NCBI GenBank assembly: GCA_020161135.1
Contig: JAIUOB010000002.1
Location: 930,001-994,000, forward strand
Source: Gemmatimonadota bacterium
Lineage (GTDB): Bacteria; Gemmatimonadota; Gemmatimonadetes; Gemmatimonadales; Gemmatimonadaceae
Direction: 5' to 3'
DNA: 64,000 nucleotides
Shown: piece after piece, positions 54,001 to 62,900 of the stretch
Numbering within the stretch: position 1 is the stretch's first letter
Layout of the letters: every line of letters begins with the position of its first letter
Translations under genes and position numbers: made by a program
The notes under the pieces: model-generated
What the model was told of the DNA's origin: nothing
The model's input: the letters and a program-made list of their open reading frames with translations, nothing else
The model's database searches: none

Positions 54001-54377
54001 CCGGGCCCAAGGTGATGATGATCAACGCGCGGTCGGGGTCGGACAGCGAGGTGACGCCGATGGCGTTCCGGCAGCTCAACCTGGGCCGCATCGTGGGCAA
54101 TCCCACGGCGGCGGCGGTGATCGCGACCGGCAGCTACGCGCTGATCAACGGCGGGTCGATTCGCACGCCGGGGTCGCAGGTGATCACCTACGATCCGACC
54201 AAGCCCAACAACTACGGCGTGAACCTCGAGAACCTCGGTGTGCCGCCCGACGTGTGGGTGAAGAATTCGCCCAACGACGAGGTGCAGAAGCTCGATCGCG
54301 AGCTCAAGACGGCGATCGAGGAAGCGATGAAGATGCTCAAGGCGCTGCCGGGGAAGATCTCGAGTAACGATCGCTGA
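51015..54377 (+). CDS. Tricorn-type S41 protease, secreted
   Basis: The product has 1120 residues with a signal peptide (PALFALPAIALAQG). The first ~690 residues form WD40/TolB-like propeller blades with repeated F/S-PDGR-x-(I/L)-A-(F/Y) motifs (RFSPDGRTIAFTSNR, AWSPDGRRLAYVSDE). A tricorn core and PDZ domain (SRHLGFELEPSPAGRYRVGHI) precede the S41 domain with LIVDIRYNGGGNID and NARSGSDSEVTPMAF; the nucleophile is probably Ser1009. An Ala/Thr repeat and a poly-Gly run interrupt the propeller. GTG 51015 is the start. Likely periplasmic peptide degradation. Confidence 0.93.
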   Translation: MSRFLRCLRGVRRLAPALFALPAIALAQGAAPIKFARYAHVANDGTIAFTWQDDIWVADKDGANPRRLTAHVARDFMPRFSPDGRTIAFTSNRMGNNDVYVVPVSGGEPQQLTWFSGDDQALYWTPDGREIVFTSNRGAHPFGSPLYRLPVDGSQPRAMAMDFGRSGMIKQDATLVAFNRTLPSYWRKGYRGNANADIAVQDLKTGTITELTDTDLKGYKGFTHDVHPMWGADGLIYFASERDGIFNIWRLPPTGGTPQQVTRHKEDGVQFPAMSPDGRHLIYENDFDLWTLDVPGGTPRKLTLQIAADPKENDIETLVTTNRAEGFTPSPSGDYLAVDQHGEIVIVPTEAGIGERTAVTQSPWRERFQAWSPDGRRLAYVSDESGEEEVWVYDLATAQRRKLTTQASVKADLTWAPNSQKLAYTGNNRLWEVDAAGGAPRELAYNPAGGFTIGQYAADGNVITYTKRDDDQNADVYVHDLRTRRAVNVSRNPFTDANPVLTPDAKTLLFTSTRDGGVSQLFAVSLAKLAEDPNDPLVKERLRRAAGGRGERADSNATSGATAATAAAATAAAATAAAATAAAATAAAATLTIDEAGIARRAVQLTRGGTAVGQYFLARDGRTVYFTVGGGGGGGGGGQAVAVDPESPNVGLFAMNLDGTNRRRLAGGVYPQLTPTADRRTVFFRRAARGGDGGDNAAPGFEIAKLTLATPQRADPVSFTFPVTIDHRAERTQLFEEAWRVMKYRFYDEQMHGRDWDAVKAKYKPLLKYVGTNEDVYDLANEMIGELNASHTGVSGPPSRQMPRVYTSRHLGFELEPSPAGRYRVGHIYKDGPADKEWLDIAEGDYVLAVNGQELRSGDNYEKLLATALNEYVPVRLAKSATGEGARTVRVATVTSLTDIKYEEWVATNRAQVEKETNGDIAYVHIRSMDQPSLARFRNEIDQFSNKKGLIVDIRYNGGGNIDQELIDILERQPYQFWNPRTGARTWGRRPRQAIAGPKVMMINARSGSDSEVTPMAFRQLNLGRIVGNPTAAAVIATGSYALINGGSIRTPGSQVITYDPTKPNNYGVNLENLGVPPDVWVKNSPNDEVQKLDRELKTAIEEAMKMLKALPGKISSNDR
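52704..52778. repeat. 15-bp perfect tandem repeat inside the Tricorn-like gene
   Basis: Five identical copies of GCGACTGCCGCTGCC encode (ATAAA)n in frame, in a loop of the propeller. A poly-Gly tract lies about 125 bp downstream (near 52901-52930). Confidence 0.95.
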
Positions 54378-54428
54378 CGACGATGGTGTGCGCCGCGGGG
54401 CGGGACCGCCCGCGGCGCGCGCGTCGTC
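54376..54428. terminator. Extended hairpin between Tricorn-like and HxlR genes
   Basis: The inner stem pairs 54390-54403 with 54406-54418 (one bulged G), and an outer GACGAC/GTCGTC stem brackets it. It lies between two converging genes and can stop both. Confidence 0.65.
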
Positions 54429-54437
54429 TGCCGCCTC

Positions 54438-54785
54438 TCATCCGGCGGCGCGCTCCCGGTTGCGCCGATAGCGCCCGCCCCAGTCCCGCAACGCCTCGAT
54501 GGCCGGCAGCGCGGTGCGCCCCAGCGGCGTGATGTCGTAGTCCACGTGCGGCGGCACCACCGGGTGCACCGTGCGCACGAGCAGCCCGGCCTCTTCGAGC
54601 TCGCGCAACTGCTGCGTGAGCATCTTGTGCGAGACGCGCTTGAGGTCGCGGTGCAGCGCGTTGTAGCGCCACGTGCGCTGATTGAGCCGCCAGAGGATCG
54701 GCATCTTCCACTTGCCGCCGATCGCGTGCAGCGCGAGCTCGACGGGACTCTGGAAGACCTGCCCTTCGAAGGTGAACTCGGGCAC
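54438..54785 (-). CDS. HxlR-family winged-helix regulator
   Basis: The product has 115 residues. The HxlR core is clear: VELALHAIGGKWKMPILWRLNQ, YNALHRDLKRVSHKMLTQQLRELEEAGLLVR and VDYDITPLGRTALPAIEAL. The Cys that usually precedes the IGGKW motif in thiol-sensing members is Ser here, and the protein has no Cys at all, so direct thiol sensing is unlikely. It is divergent from the DJ-1/VOC/reductase cluster, with an operator-like palindrome between. Confidence 0.95.
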   Translation of the reverse strand: MPEFTFEGQVFQSPVELALHAIGGKWKMPILWRLNQRTWRYNALHRDLKRVSHKMLTQQLRELEEAGLLVRTVHPVVPPHVDYDITPLGRTALPAIEALRDWGGRYRRNRERAAG

Positions 54786-54820
54786 CGCACTCTCCTTTTG
54801 GTGTGTATCTCCCCGAAAGG

Positions 54821-54846
54821 TGCATACTGTCGCGATCGGGTATGCA
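54821..54846. promoter_or_regulatory. Candidate HxlR operator and promoter for the DJ-1 gene
   Basis: TGCATAC (54821-54827) and GTATGCA (54840-54846) are perfect 7-bp arms spaced by 12 bp, 36 bp upstream of the HxlR ATG. A possible promoter reading right, TTGGTG (54798-54803) and CATACT (54823-54828) with a 19-bp spacer, overlaps the left arm, so binding would block it. Confidence 0.5.
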
Positions 54847-55633
54847 ATCGTACCCTCCGGCCGTCCCTTTCAACAGGAGCGGTCCCCTGAGTGCCAACAC
54901 GAATGTCACCGACGCCGCGCGTCCCAAGCGCGTCCTGCTCATCGCCGCCAACGCCGCCGTCTCGCCCGTCACGCAGTGGCCCGTGGGCTTCTGGTGGGCC
55001 GAGCTGACGCACCCGTACTGGGAGTTCACCGAAGCCGGCTACACGGTCGAGATCCGCAGCCCCGCCGGTGGCACCCTGCAGGCTGACGCGTACTCCGACC
55101 CCGACGACGCCAGCGGCTACTCGGCGCACGACATCCTGTCGCTGGGCTTCAAGCGGTCGGCGGCGCATGCCGCGCTGCTGCAGGACACGCGCAGCATCGA
55201 CGACGTGGACGTGCACGCGTACGACGCGCTCTTCGTGACCGGGGGCCAGTCGCCCATGATCACCTTCCGCGGCAACGCAGCGATGCAATCGCTGGTGGCG
55301 CGCTTCTACGAGGCCGGCAAGGTGGTGGCCCTCGTGTGCCACGGAACCTGCCTGCTCCTCGAGACGCGCCTGTCCACGGGCGCGCTGCTGGTGCAGGGCA
55401 AGACGTGGACGAGCTTCGCCGACAGCGAGGAGCAGTACGCCGATGCGTTCGTGGGCATGCGCATCCAGCCGTTCTGGATCGAGAGCGAGGCGCGCGCTCT
55501 GCCGGACACGAACTTCGTCGTCGACCAGCGCTTCCGCCCGTTCGCCGTACGCGATGGACGACTCGTCACGGGGCAGCAGCAGTTCTCCGGCGCGGCGGCG
55601 GCGCGCCTCGTCATCGAAACCCTCGGACGCTGA
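54842..55633 (+). CDS. DJ-1/PfpI-family class I glutamine amidotransferase-like protein
   Basis: The product has 263 residues from ATG 54842. The fold is shown by RVLLIAANAAVSP, YTVEIRSPAGG, YDALFVTGGQSPMITFRG and the nucleophile elbow VALVCHGTCLLLE with its Cys. Members act as glyoxalase III, chaperone or amidohydrolase. ATG 54842 lies within the candidate operator, and a strong AGGAG (54875-54879) precedes an in-frame CTG at 54887, so the true start may be that CTG, removing 15 residues. First gene of a DJ-1, VOC, reductase cluster. Confidence 0.9.
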   Translation: MQSYPPAVPFNRSGPLSANTNVTDAARPKRVLLIAANAAVSPVTQWPVGFWWAELTHPYWEFTEAGYTVEIRSPAGGTLQADAYSDPDDASGYSAHDILSLGFKRSAAHAALLQDTRSIDDVDVHAYDALFVTGGQSPMITFRGNAAMQSLVARFYEAGKVVALVCHGTCLLLETRLSTGALLVQGKTWTSFADSEEQYADAFVGMRIQPFWIESEARALPDTNFVVDQRFRPFAVRDGRLVTGQQQFSGAAAARLVIETLGR

Positions 55634-55640
55634 GGACATC

Positions 55641-56024
55641 ATGGCGGCACACGCGCTGCACTGGTTCGAGATCCCCGCGCGCGACCTCGCGCGGGCCTTC
55701 ACCTTCTACGCCACCGTGCTCGACGGACATGTCCGCATGGGGACGTTCGGCGGTGCACCGCTCGCGCTGTTCGATGTCCCCTTCCACGACGGCAGTGCCG
55801 TGGGTGGCAGCATCGTGCAGCGGGAGGGGCTCCACCCCTCGGCGGACGGCGTGGTGCTCTACCTCAACCTCTTCGGCCCGCTCGCGCCCGCCGTCGCGCG
55901 TGTGACCGCCGCCGGGGGCATCGTGCTCGCGCCGCACATCGACCTGGGCACCTTCGGCACGGCGGCACTCATTGTCGACACCGAGGGCAATCGCATCGGG
56001 CTGCTCGAGCCGCCCGCGCGCTGA
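55641..56024 (+). CDS. VOC-family (glyoxalase/bleomycin resistance) protein
   Basis: The product has 127 residues in two beta-alpha-beta-beta-beta modules: HWFEIPARDLARAFTFYATVLD and the C-terminal half with FGTAALIVDTEGNRIGLLEP. The start ATG 55641 has GAGG upstream and lies 7 bp after the DJ-1 stop, so they are co-transcribed. The specific substrate is unknown. Confidence 0.9.
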   Translation: MAAHALHWFEIPARDLARAFTFYATVLDGHVRMGTFGGAPLALFDVPFHDGSAVGGSIVQREGLHPSADGVVLYLNLFGPLAPAVARVTAAGGIVLAPHIDLGTFGTAALIVDTEGNRIGLLEPPAR

Positions 56025-56107
56025 GCGCACGCACCGCTGCCAGGCGGGGCACGGCGGCGGCGCACTGCGCGTTCAGCATCATCATCACCAACCCAGAGCC
56101 AGACATC

Positions 56108-56716
56108 ATGCACATCGCCATCCTCGGCGCCGGCCGCGTCGGCTCCACCCTGGGCCGCCGCTTCGCGGAGGCCGGTCACACGGTCGTGTACGGCATGCGC
56201 GACCCCGACGACGCGAAGCACACCATGCCGCGCGACGCACGCGACACGCTGGCCGGCGCGGCGGCACGCGCCGAGGTGCTCGTCCTCACCACCAGTTGGG
56301 CCGGCGCGGCGGATGCACTCGCCGCGGCGGGCGATCTCAGCGGCAAGGTGCTCATCGATGCCACCAATCCCATTGGCCCCGGCATGGTGCTCACGCACGG
56401 CACCACCGACTCGGGTGCGGAGCAGGTGGCGCGATGGGCGCCGGGGGCGCGCGTGGTGAAGGCGTTCAACAGCATCGGCATGGAGATCATGGCCGACGCG
56501 CGCTTCGGCGATGCCCGGGCGGTGCTGTGGCTGTGCGGCGATGATGCCGAGGCATGCGCGCAGGTGGCCACGCTGGCGCACGACATCGGTTTCGAGCCGT
56601 TGCGGCTGGGGCCGCTGGTTCGCGCACGCATGCTCGAGCCCGCCGCGCTGCTCTGGATCACGGCCAGCGGCGTGCTGGGCACGCGCGACTTCGCGTGGGG
56701 GGTGCTGCGGCGCTGA
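56108..56716 (+). CDS. NAD(P)-binding oxidoreductase (F420-dependent NADP reductase-like)
   Basis: The product has 202 residues. The Rossmann loop is MHIAILGAGRVGSTLGRRFAEAGHTVVYGMRDP, followed by VLIDATNPIGPGMVL and VVKAFNSIGMEIM, as in NADPH:F420 reductase-like proteins (COG2085). F420 use is not proven; many homologues act on other substrates. It lies 83 bp after the VOC gene on the same strand and may belong to the same HxlR-linked unit. Confidence 0.87.
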   Translation: MHIAILGAGRVGSTLGRRFAEAGHTVVYGMRDPDDAKHTMPRDARDTLAGAAARAEVLVLTTSWAGAADALAAAGDLSGKVLIDATNPIGPGMVLTHGTTDSGAEQVARWAPGARVVKAFNSIGMEIMADARFGDARAVLWLCGDDAEACAQVATLAHDIGFEPLRLGPLVRARMLEPAALLWITASGVLGTRDFAWGVLRR

Positions 56717-56797
56717 GGGCGCGGTCGTGATCGGGCGCTGCGGCCGCAAACGCAAGCCCTGCACACCGGCGCGTGCGGCGCATAGACTCCGCCGCCC

Positions 56798-59170
56798 ATG
56801 ACTGCTCCCACCACCGATTCGCTCACGCCCGCGATCGTCGCGCGCGTCGCCACCGAGCTGGCGCTCAACCCCGGCCAGGTGCAGCGCACCCTCGCCCTCT
56901 TCGGCGAGGGCGCCACGCTCCCCTTCATTGCCCGCTACCGCAAGGAAGTCACCGGCGGGCTGGACGAGGTGCAGCTCCGCGACGTGCGCGAGCGGGCCGA
57001 GTACCTGCAGGAGATGGAGGAGCGTCGCGCGGCGATCCTCAAGAGCATCGACGAGCAGGGCAAGCTCGACGACGTGCTCAAGGCCAACATCCTCGCCGCC
57101 GACACCAAGCAGGCGCTCGAAGACCTGTACCTGCCGTACAAGCCGAAGCGCCGCACGCGGGCGATGATCGCGCGGGAGCGTGGCCTGGGGCCGCTGGCCG
57201 ACGCGCTGTGGGCTGGCGACGTGGACGATGCCGCGCTGCTCGCGCAGGCCGCCGCGTTCGTGCTTCCCGAGGTGGACGGCAAGCCGAGCGAGGTGCCCAC
57301 CCCGGAGGCCGCGCTGCAGGGCGCGCGCGACATCCTCGCCGAGCAGGTGGCCGAAGACGCGGTCGTGCGCGGCTGGGTGCGTGAAGTGACGCGCGCGAAG
57401 GGCGTGGTCAAGAGCCTCGTGTCCGAGGGTAAGGCGCGCGACGACTCGAAGTTCAAGGACTACTTCGACTTCAGCGAGGCACTCGGCACCATTCCGAGTC
57501 ATCGCATGCTGGCCATCCGTCGTGGCGAGGCGGAGAACGAACTGCTGTGGCGCATCGAGGCGCCGGTCGATGTCATCACGGCGCGGCTGCAGCGCGAGGT
57601 GATCGGGGCGCGCAAGGCCGTGCAGCAGCTCACGCTCGTGGCGGCCGATGCCTACAAGCGGCTGCTCGCGCCGGCCATCGAAGTCGAGTTGCGTGTCGAG
57701 CTCAAGACGCGCGCCGACGACGAGGCCATCACCATCTTTGGCCGCAATCTCGAGCAACTGCTGCTGGCGAGTCCTGCGGGTGAGCAGCGCACCATTGGTC
57801 TCGACCCGGGCTTCCGCACCGGTGTGAAGGTGGCCGTGGTGAGCGCGACCGGTGCGCTGGTGCACACCGACACGCTGTACCTGCATCAGGAGGATCGCTT
57901 CGCGGGGGCCATCCGGGCGCTCGTGCAGCGCTTCACGCCGGAGCTCATCGCGATCGGCAACGGCACGGCGAGCCGCGAAACCGAGACGCTCACCAAGGCG
58001 GCGCTGCGCGAAATGGATGCGCCGCGTCCGCAGGTGGTCGTGGTCAACGAGGCCGGCGCGTCGGTGTACAGCGCGAGCGACCTGGCGCGTGAGGAGTTCC
58101 CCGAGCTCGACGTGTCGCTGCGCGGCGCAGTGAGCATCGCGCGCCGCCTGCAGGATCCGCTGGCCGAGCTGGTGAAGATCGACCCCAAGAGCATCGGCGT
58201 GGGGCAGTACCAGCACGACGTGAACCAGACGAAGCTCAAGCAGCGTCTCGACGAGACGGTGGAGAGCGCGGTGAATCGCGTGGGGGTCGAGGTGAACACG
58301 GCGTCGGCGGCGCTGCTGGGCTACGTCGCCGGCATCGGCCCGAGTCTCGCGCAGGCCATCGTCACGCTGCGCGACCGGAAGGGCGGCTTCACCAGCCGTG
58401 CCGATCTCAAGGAGGTGCCGCGACTGGGCGCCAAGGCGTTCGAGCAGGCGGCGGGCTTCCTGCGCGTGCGGGGCGGCGCGCATCCGCTCGACGCGAGCGC
58501 GGTGCACCCGGAGCGCTACACGCTGGTGGAGCGCATGGCCGCCGACCTGGGCGTCGAGGTGCGCGCACTGGTGGGCAACGAGGCTCTTGTCGATCGCATC
58601 GCGCTGCCGCAGTACGTGCGCGACGATGTGGGGCTGCCCACGCTGCGCGACATCGTGGCCGAACTCAAGAAGCCCGGACGTGACCCGCGCGCGGCGTTCG
58701 AGCCGCCCGCCTTCCGTGACGATATCCAGAAGCCGAGCGACCTGCTCCCCGGCATGGTGCTCGAGGGGGTGGTGACGAACATCGTCGCCTTCGGCGCGTT
58801 CGTGGACATCGGCGTGCATCAGGATGGACTCGTGCACGTGAGCCAGCTCGCCGATCGTTACATCAAGGACGCCAACGAGGTCGTGAAGGTCGGGCAGAAG
58901 GTGAAGGTCACCGTGCAGCAGATCGATCTCGCGCGCAATCGCATCGCGCTCACCATGCGCAGCGATGGCGGCGTGCCGCGCGCACCGGGAGCGCGTGATG
59001 CCACGCGTGACGCGGCGCGTGACGGACAGCGCAGCAACGTACGTGAAGGCGCGCGTGACGGGGGCTCTCGCGAGGGCGGGCCGCGCGGCGGGCGTGACGC
59101 ACGTCCCGCGGGCAAGCCGTTCGTACCCACGAAGGGTTCCGTCGCGCCCAACGGCATGCGCTTCAAGTAA
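56798..59170 (+). CDS. tex: Tex-family RNA-binding transcription accessory protein
   Basis: The product has 790 residues. The N-terminal HTH region (RTLALFGEGATLPFIARYRKE), the YqgF-like domain (TIGLDPGFRTGVKVAVVS), helix-hairpin-helix motifs (LLGYVAGIGPSLAQAIV and LKEVPRLGAKAFEQAAGFLR) and the C-terminal S1 domain (LEGVVTNIVAFGAFVDIGV) are all visible. A basic Arg/Gly/Asp tail of about 65 residues follows. Tex influences transcription and RNA processing and is broadly conserved. Confidence 0.97.
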   Translation: MTAPTTDSLTPAIVARVATELALNPGQVQRTLALFGEGATLPFIARYRKEVTGGLDEVQLRDVRERAEYLQEMEERRAAILKSIDEQGKLDDVLKANILAADTKQALEDLYLPYKPKRRTRAMIARERGLGPLADALWAGDVDDAALLAQAAAFVLPEVDGKPSEVPTPEAALQGARDILAEQVAEDAVVRGWVREVTRAKGVVKSLVSEGKARDDSKFKDYFDFSEALGTIPSHRMLAIRRGEAENELLWRIEAPVDVITARLQREVIGARKAVQQLTLVAADAYKRLLAPAIEVELRVELKTRADDEAITIFGRNLEQLLLASPAGEQRTIGLDPGFRTGVKVAVVSATGALVHTDTLYLHQEDRFAGAIRALVQRFTPELIAIGNGTASRETETLTKAALREMDAPRPQVVVVNEAGASVYSASDLAREEFPELDVSLRGAVSIARRLQDPLAELVKIDPKSIGVGQYQHDVNQTKLKQRLDETVESAVNRVGVEVNTASAALLGYVAGIGPSLAQAIVTLRDRKGGFTSRADLKEVPRLGAKAFEQAAGFLRVRGGAHPLDASAVHPERYTLVERMAADLGVEVRALVGNEALVDRIALPQYVRDDVGLPTLRDIVAELKKPGRDPRAAFEPPAFRDDIQKPSDLLPGMVLEGVVTNIVAFGAFVDIGVHQDGLVHVSQLADRYIKDANEVVKVGQKVKVTVQQIDLARNRIALTMRSDGGVPRAPGARDATRDAARDGQRSNVREGARDGGSREGGPRGGRDARPAGKPFVPTKGSVAPNGMRFK

Positions 59171-59281
59171 GCCACATCACCGACCGGGCAGTCCGGAACA
59201 CACCAGCTTGCAATTAGCGACCGGGTCGGACGCGCCGTGCGTCCGACCGGCAGTGCGCGACACTGGCTGGAGGATGATCCG

Positions 59282-59899
59282 ATGCGTTCGACCTTGGCAG
59301 CATTGCTGTGTGCCGCGGCCGTAGCGGCCACGCCGCGCACCGCCGCGGCGCAGTGGCAGGGCCCGATCACCTTTGCGGGGTGCGACGCCGCGCGCTCCTG
59401 CCACACCATGCAGTTCTTCGCGAGCACCTTCGACGAGCATCCCGGCGAGATGCTGGTGACGTTCCTGGGCGCGACGCGATGGATCGAGCGGGGCGCCTTT
59501 TCGGACTGCGGCACCGGCTGCGCGTGGAACAGCAACCTGCCACCCCTGGGGAGCGGCCTGCTCGATCTGCGCCACGCCAGCGCCTTCTGCTGGGCCTACG
59601 TCGATCGCCAGAGCCACCCGACGCCGGTGGTGAGCACGGGGCACCTGTGTGGCCCCCACGCCGACGATGACTGGGGCGGCGGCGGCTTTCGCGCGCCGCT
59701 CGATTGGCGGCCGCAGTTCGTGAACCTCAACCTCGTCTATGCGGAGCACGTCACGCACGCCGACGGACCGCCTGTGCCGGCCACCGAGGTGTCCCTCCAG
59801 CTCGCGCTCGTGCCGGAGCCGTCCACGCTGCTGCTGCTGGTGATCGGTGGCGCGCTGCTCCTGCTGTGGCGTCGGGGAGGGCCGTACCGGCGGGGGTAG
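59282..59899 (+). CDS. Secreted PEP-CTERM sorting-signal protein
   Basis: The product has 205 residues. ATG 59282 has a strong GGAGG 8 bp upstream. A signal peptide ends at AAAQWQG. The C-terminus has VPEPSTLLLLVIGGALLLL followed by WRR, the VPEP motif plus helix plus Arg cluster recognised by exosortase (EpsH). The mature part is Cys-containing (FAGCDAARSC, CGTGCAW) with unknown function. Such proteins are usually exported with exopolysaccharide; no exosortase is in the window. Confidence 0.85.
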   Translation: MRSTLAALLCAAAVAATPRTAAAQWQGPITFAGCDAARSCHTMQFFASTFDEHPGEMLVTFLGATRWIERGAFSDCGTGCAWNSNLPPLGSGLLDLRHASAFCWAYVDRQSHPTPVVSTGHLCGPHADDDWGGGGFRAPLDWRPQFVNLNLVYAEHVTHADGPPVPATEVSLQLALVPEPSTLLLLVIGGALLLLWRRGGPYRRG

Positions 59900-59935
59900 G
59901 GGTGGGTGGGGCGTGCGTGGTTGGGGCAGACCGGG

Positions 59936-62900
59936 ATGATCCCTTACTATTCCGGGTTCCCCTCCCGCTTCCCGGACCGCGTGAACCTCCCGCTCGCCAT
60001 CACCCGCAGCTTTCCCGCCGACATCCAGTCGCGGGCGCACCCGCTCCTCGTCGACGGCACGGTGCGCCTGGTCGCGATGACGGGCACCGAGGTGCGCGCC
60101 GAGGTGTCCGGCGACGCGCCCTGCACCGTGCAGCTGCTCGCCACACGCGGACGCATCACCGCCACCTGCACCTGCACCACCGCCGCCGAGCGCGGCGCGT
60201 GCCCGCATCTCTTCGCGGTGCTCACGCTCGCCGCGATTCGTCGCAAGCTGGTCACGCTGCTCGACACGGCCGGCTCGGGGTTCACGCTCGATCTCGCGTC
60301 ACGCGCGGCGCCGCTCGACGCATCGCTCGACGCGCCCGCTGACGGCGTGCCGACGGAACAGCCGCTCGCGACGTCGACAGGCATTGCGTCGTCGCTCACG
60401 GCGTCGACGCTCACCGCGCCGACAGACGCCGGGTCGGACGCTGCACCGCGTGGCGCCGATGCATCCGCCGGCGACGCCGATATGCCGGCTGCCCCCGGCT
60501 GGTCGTCCGCGCTCGCGCGCATGGCCGTGGAGCGCATGGTGGCCGCCGGACAGGAGGGGCCGCGCGTCTCCACGCTCCCCGCCGATCGCCGCATCGTGTA
60601 CCTGGTCGATCTCGACCAACGCCTGCGCGCCGACGGGCTGCTCGTCGAGATCGGCACCGAGCGACGTGACCGTGACGGCAACTGGGGCGATCCGCGCCGC
60701 TTTCACTTCGCGTCGAGCGCGTGGTTCACCGCCGCCAACGCGGTCGATCGGCAGGTGGCCGAGATGCTCGTGGGCGCGAACGACACGCACGGCCTCACCG
60801 GCATGCCGGCCCACGGCTTCGCGGTGCGCCCGCGCGCCTTCGGCACCACGCTGCGCCTCATCTGCGACACCGAGCGTTGCCGCACGCTGTCGCGCGATGC
60901 CGCCCGCGACGGCCGGACGCTGCGCTGGGACGACGGCGCCGCGTGGCGCGTGCAGTTTCGCATCGAGCCCGATGCCATCGCGCGTCACACGCTGCGCGCC
61001 ACGCTGCATCGCGACGACCGCATGCTTTCGCTCGAGCGCGTCACGTGGGTGCATCCTGCCGGCCTCCTCCTGCTCGACGACACCTTGGCCCGCGTCGACT
61101 GGCAGGGGAGCTTCCCGCTGGTGCAGCAACTGCAGGACGAGCCGCTTGCCCTGGGCGACCAGCTCAACGCCTTCCTGACGCAGTGGAATGCGCTGACCGA
61201 CGCGCCCACGCTGGTGGTGCCCGCTGAGGAGCCGCTCGCGAGCGTCGACACGCCGCCGGTGCCGGTGCTCACCATCGATCTCGACGAGCATGGCGTGCGC
61301 AACGCGCCGGCCACGCTCGCCCTGCGCTTCCGCTACGGCACGGTGCTGGTGCCGCCGTCGCTGCGTGGCACCAGCAGCTACGACACGAGCACGCGCACGC
61401 TCCACCGGCGCGACGCTGCATTCGAACGGCGCTGCCGTGCACGACTGCTGCAGCTCGGTGCGCAGGAACACTGGCAGGGCACGCAGTCGGGCGATGCCTT
61501 CACGCTGCTGCGCGGACGCGTAGCCGCCCTCGTCGCCGCCTTGAGCGGCACGAGCACGATGTCGGGGCCGGCCGCAGCCACGGGCGCGAACGCTGCCGCC
61601 GGTAACGGCGCGAGCGGCAACGGCGCGGTTGCGGGCGACGTCTGGGAAGTCACGCTGGCCGGTCGTGCGTTGCACGTGGCCAGTGCACCGCTCCTGCGCG
61701 TGTCCACCGACATCGACTGGTTCGACCTCGAAGGCACGGTCCCGTTCGGGCCGCACGAACTGTCGCTCGCCCAGCTCCTCGCGCTCGATCCGGGCGCACA
61801 CGACGGCCTCATCGCGCTGCCGGGTGGCGACTGGGGGCTCGTGTCGATGGACGATGTCGCGCGCCTGTCACGCCTGCTCGCCATGGGCGTCACGCGCGAG
61901 GGGCGTGTGCGCTTCCCGCGCACGCAACTGCTGCTGCTTGATGCGCTGCTGGCGGCGCTGCCCCACGTCGACGTCGACGAACAGCTCGCCGAGGCGCGCG
62001 CGCGACTCGCGCGCTTCAACGGCATCGACACCCCCGACGCGCCCCCGGGCTTCCAGGGCACCTTGCGCGGCTATCAGCGCGAAGGGCTCGGCTGGTTCGG
62101 CTTCCTGCGCGACTTCGGCCTCGGTGGCTGCCTCGCCGACGACATGGGACTCGGCAAGACCATCCAGGTGCTCGCGTTGCTCGAGGAGCGTCGCGTGCAG
62201 GGGCACGGCCCCTCGCTGCTGGTGGTGCCGCGTTCACTCGTGTTCAACTGGCAGCGTGAAGCCGAACGCTTCGTGCCATCGCTGCGGGTGCACGACCTGA
62301 GTGGCAGTGATCGTGACGTGGGCCGCCTGGCGCGGGAGGACGCCGACGTGTTCATCACCACGTATGGCACGCTGCGCGTCGATGTCGAGGAGCTCGGCGC
62401 GCACGAGTTCGACTACGTCGTGCTCGACGAGGCGCAGGCCATCAAGAACGCCGGCACCGCCACCGCCAAGGCGTCGCGCCTGCTGCGCGCGCGGCACCGC
62501 CTCGCGCTGAGCGGCACGCCCGTCGAGAACCGCCTCGAGGAGCTGTGGAGTCTCTTCGAGTTCCTCAACCCCGGCATGCTCGGCGCGTCCGCGCGACTGG
62601 CCACGGCCGATGCGGCACTGCTGTCGCGCGCGCTGCGCCCGGTCATCCTGCGGCGCACGAAGGCCGCGGTGGCCAGCGAGCTGCCCGCGCGCGTCGAACA
62701 GACGCTCGAGGTGACGCTCGAGCCGCGCCAGCGCACCTTCTACGAGCAGTTGCGCCGTCGCTACGCCGAGAGTGTGCTCGCGCAGGTCGATCGCGAAGGC
62801 ATGCACAAGTCGCGCATGCACATCCTCGAGGCGTTGCTGCGCCTGCGGCAGGCGGCGTGTCACCCCGTGCTCGTCGACCCGACGCGCGGCGGCACACCCA

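Noticed and set aside
55859..58837. A long minus-strand open frame opposite tex and its neighbours
   Set aside because: Covers three convincing plus-strand genes; no recognisable domain.
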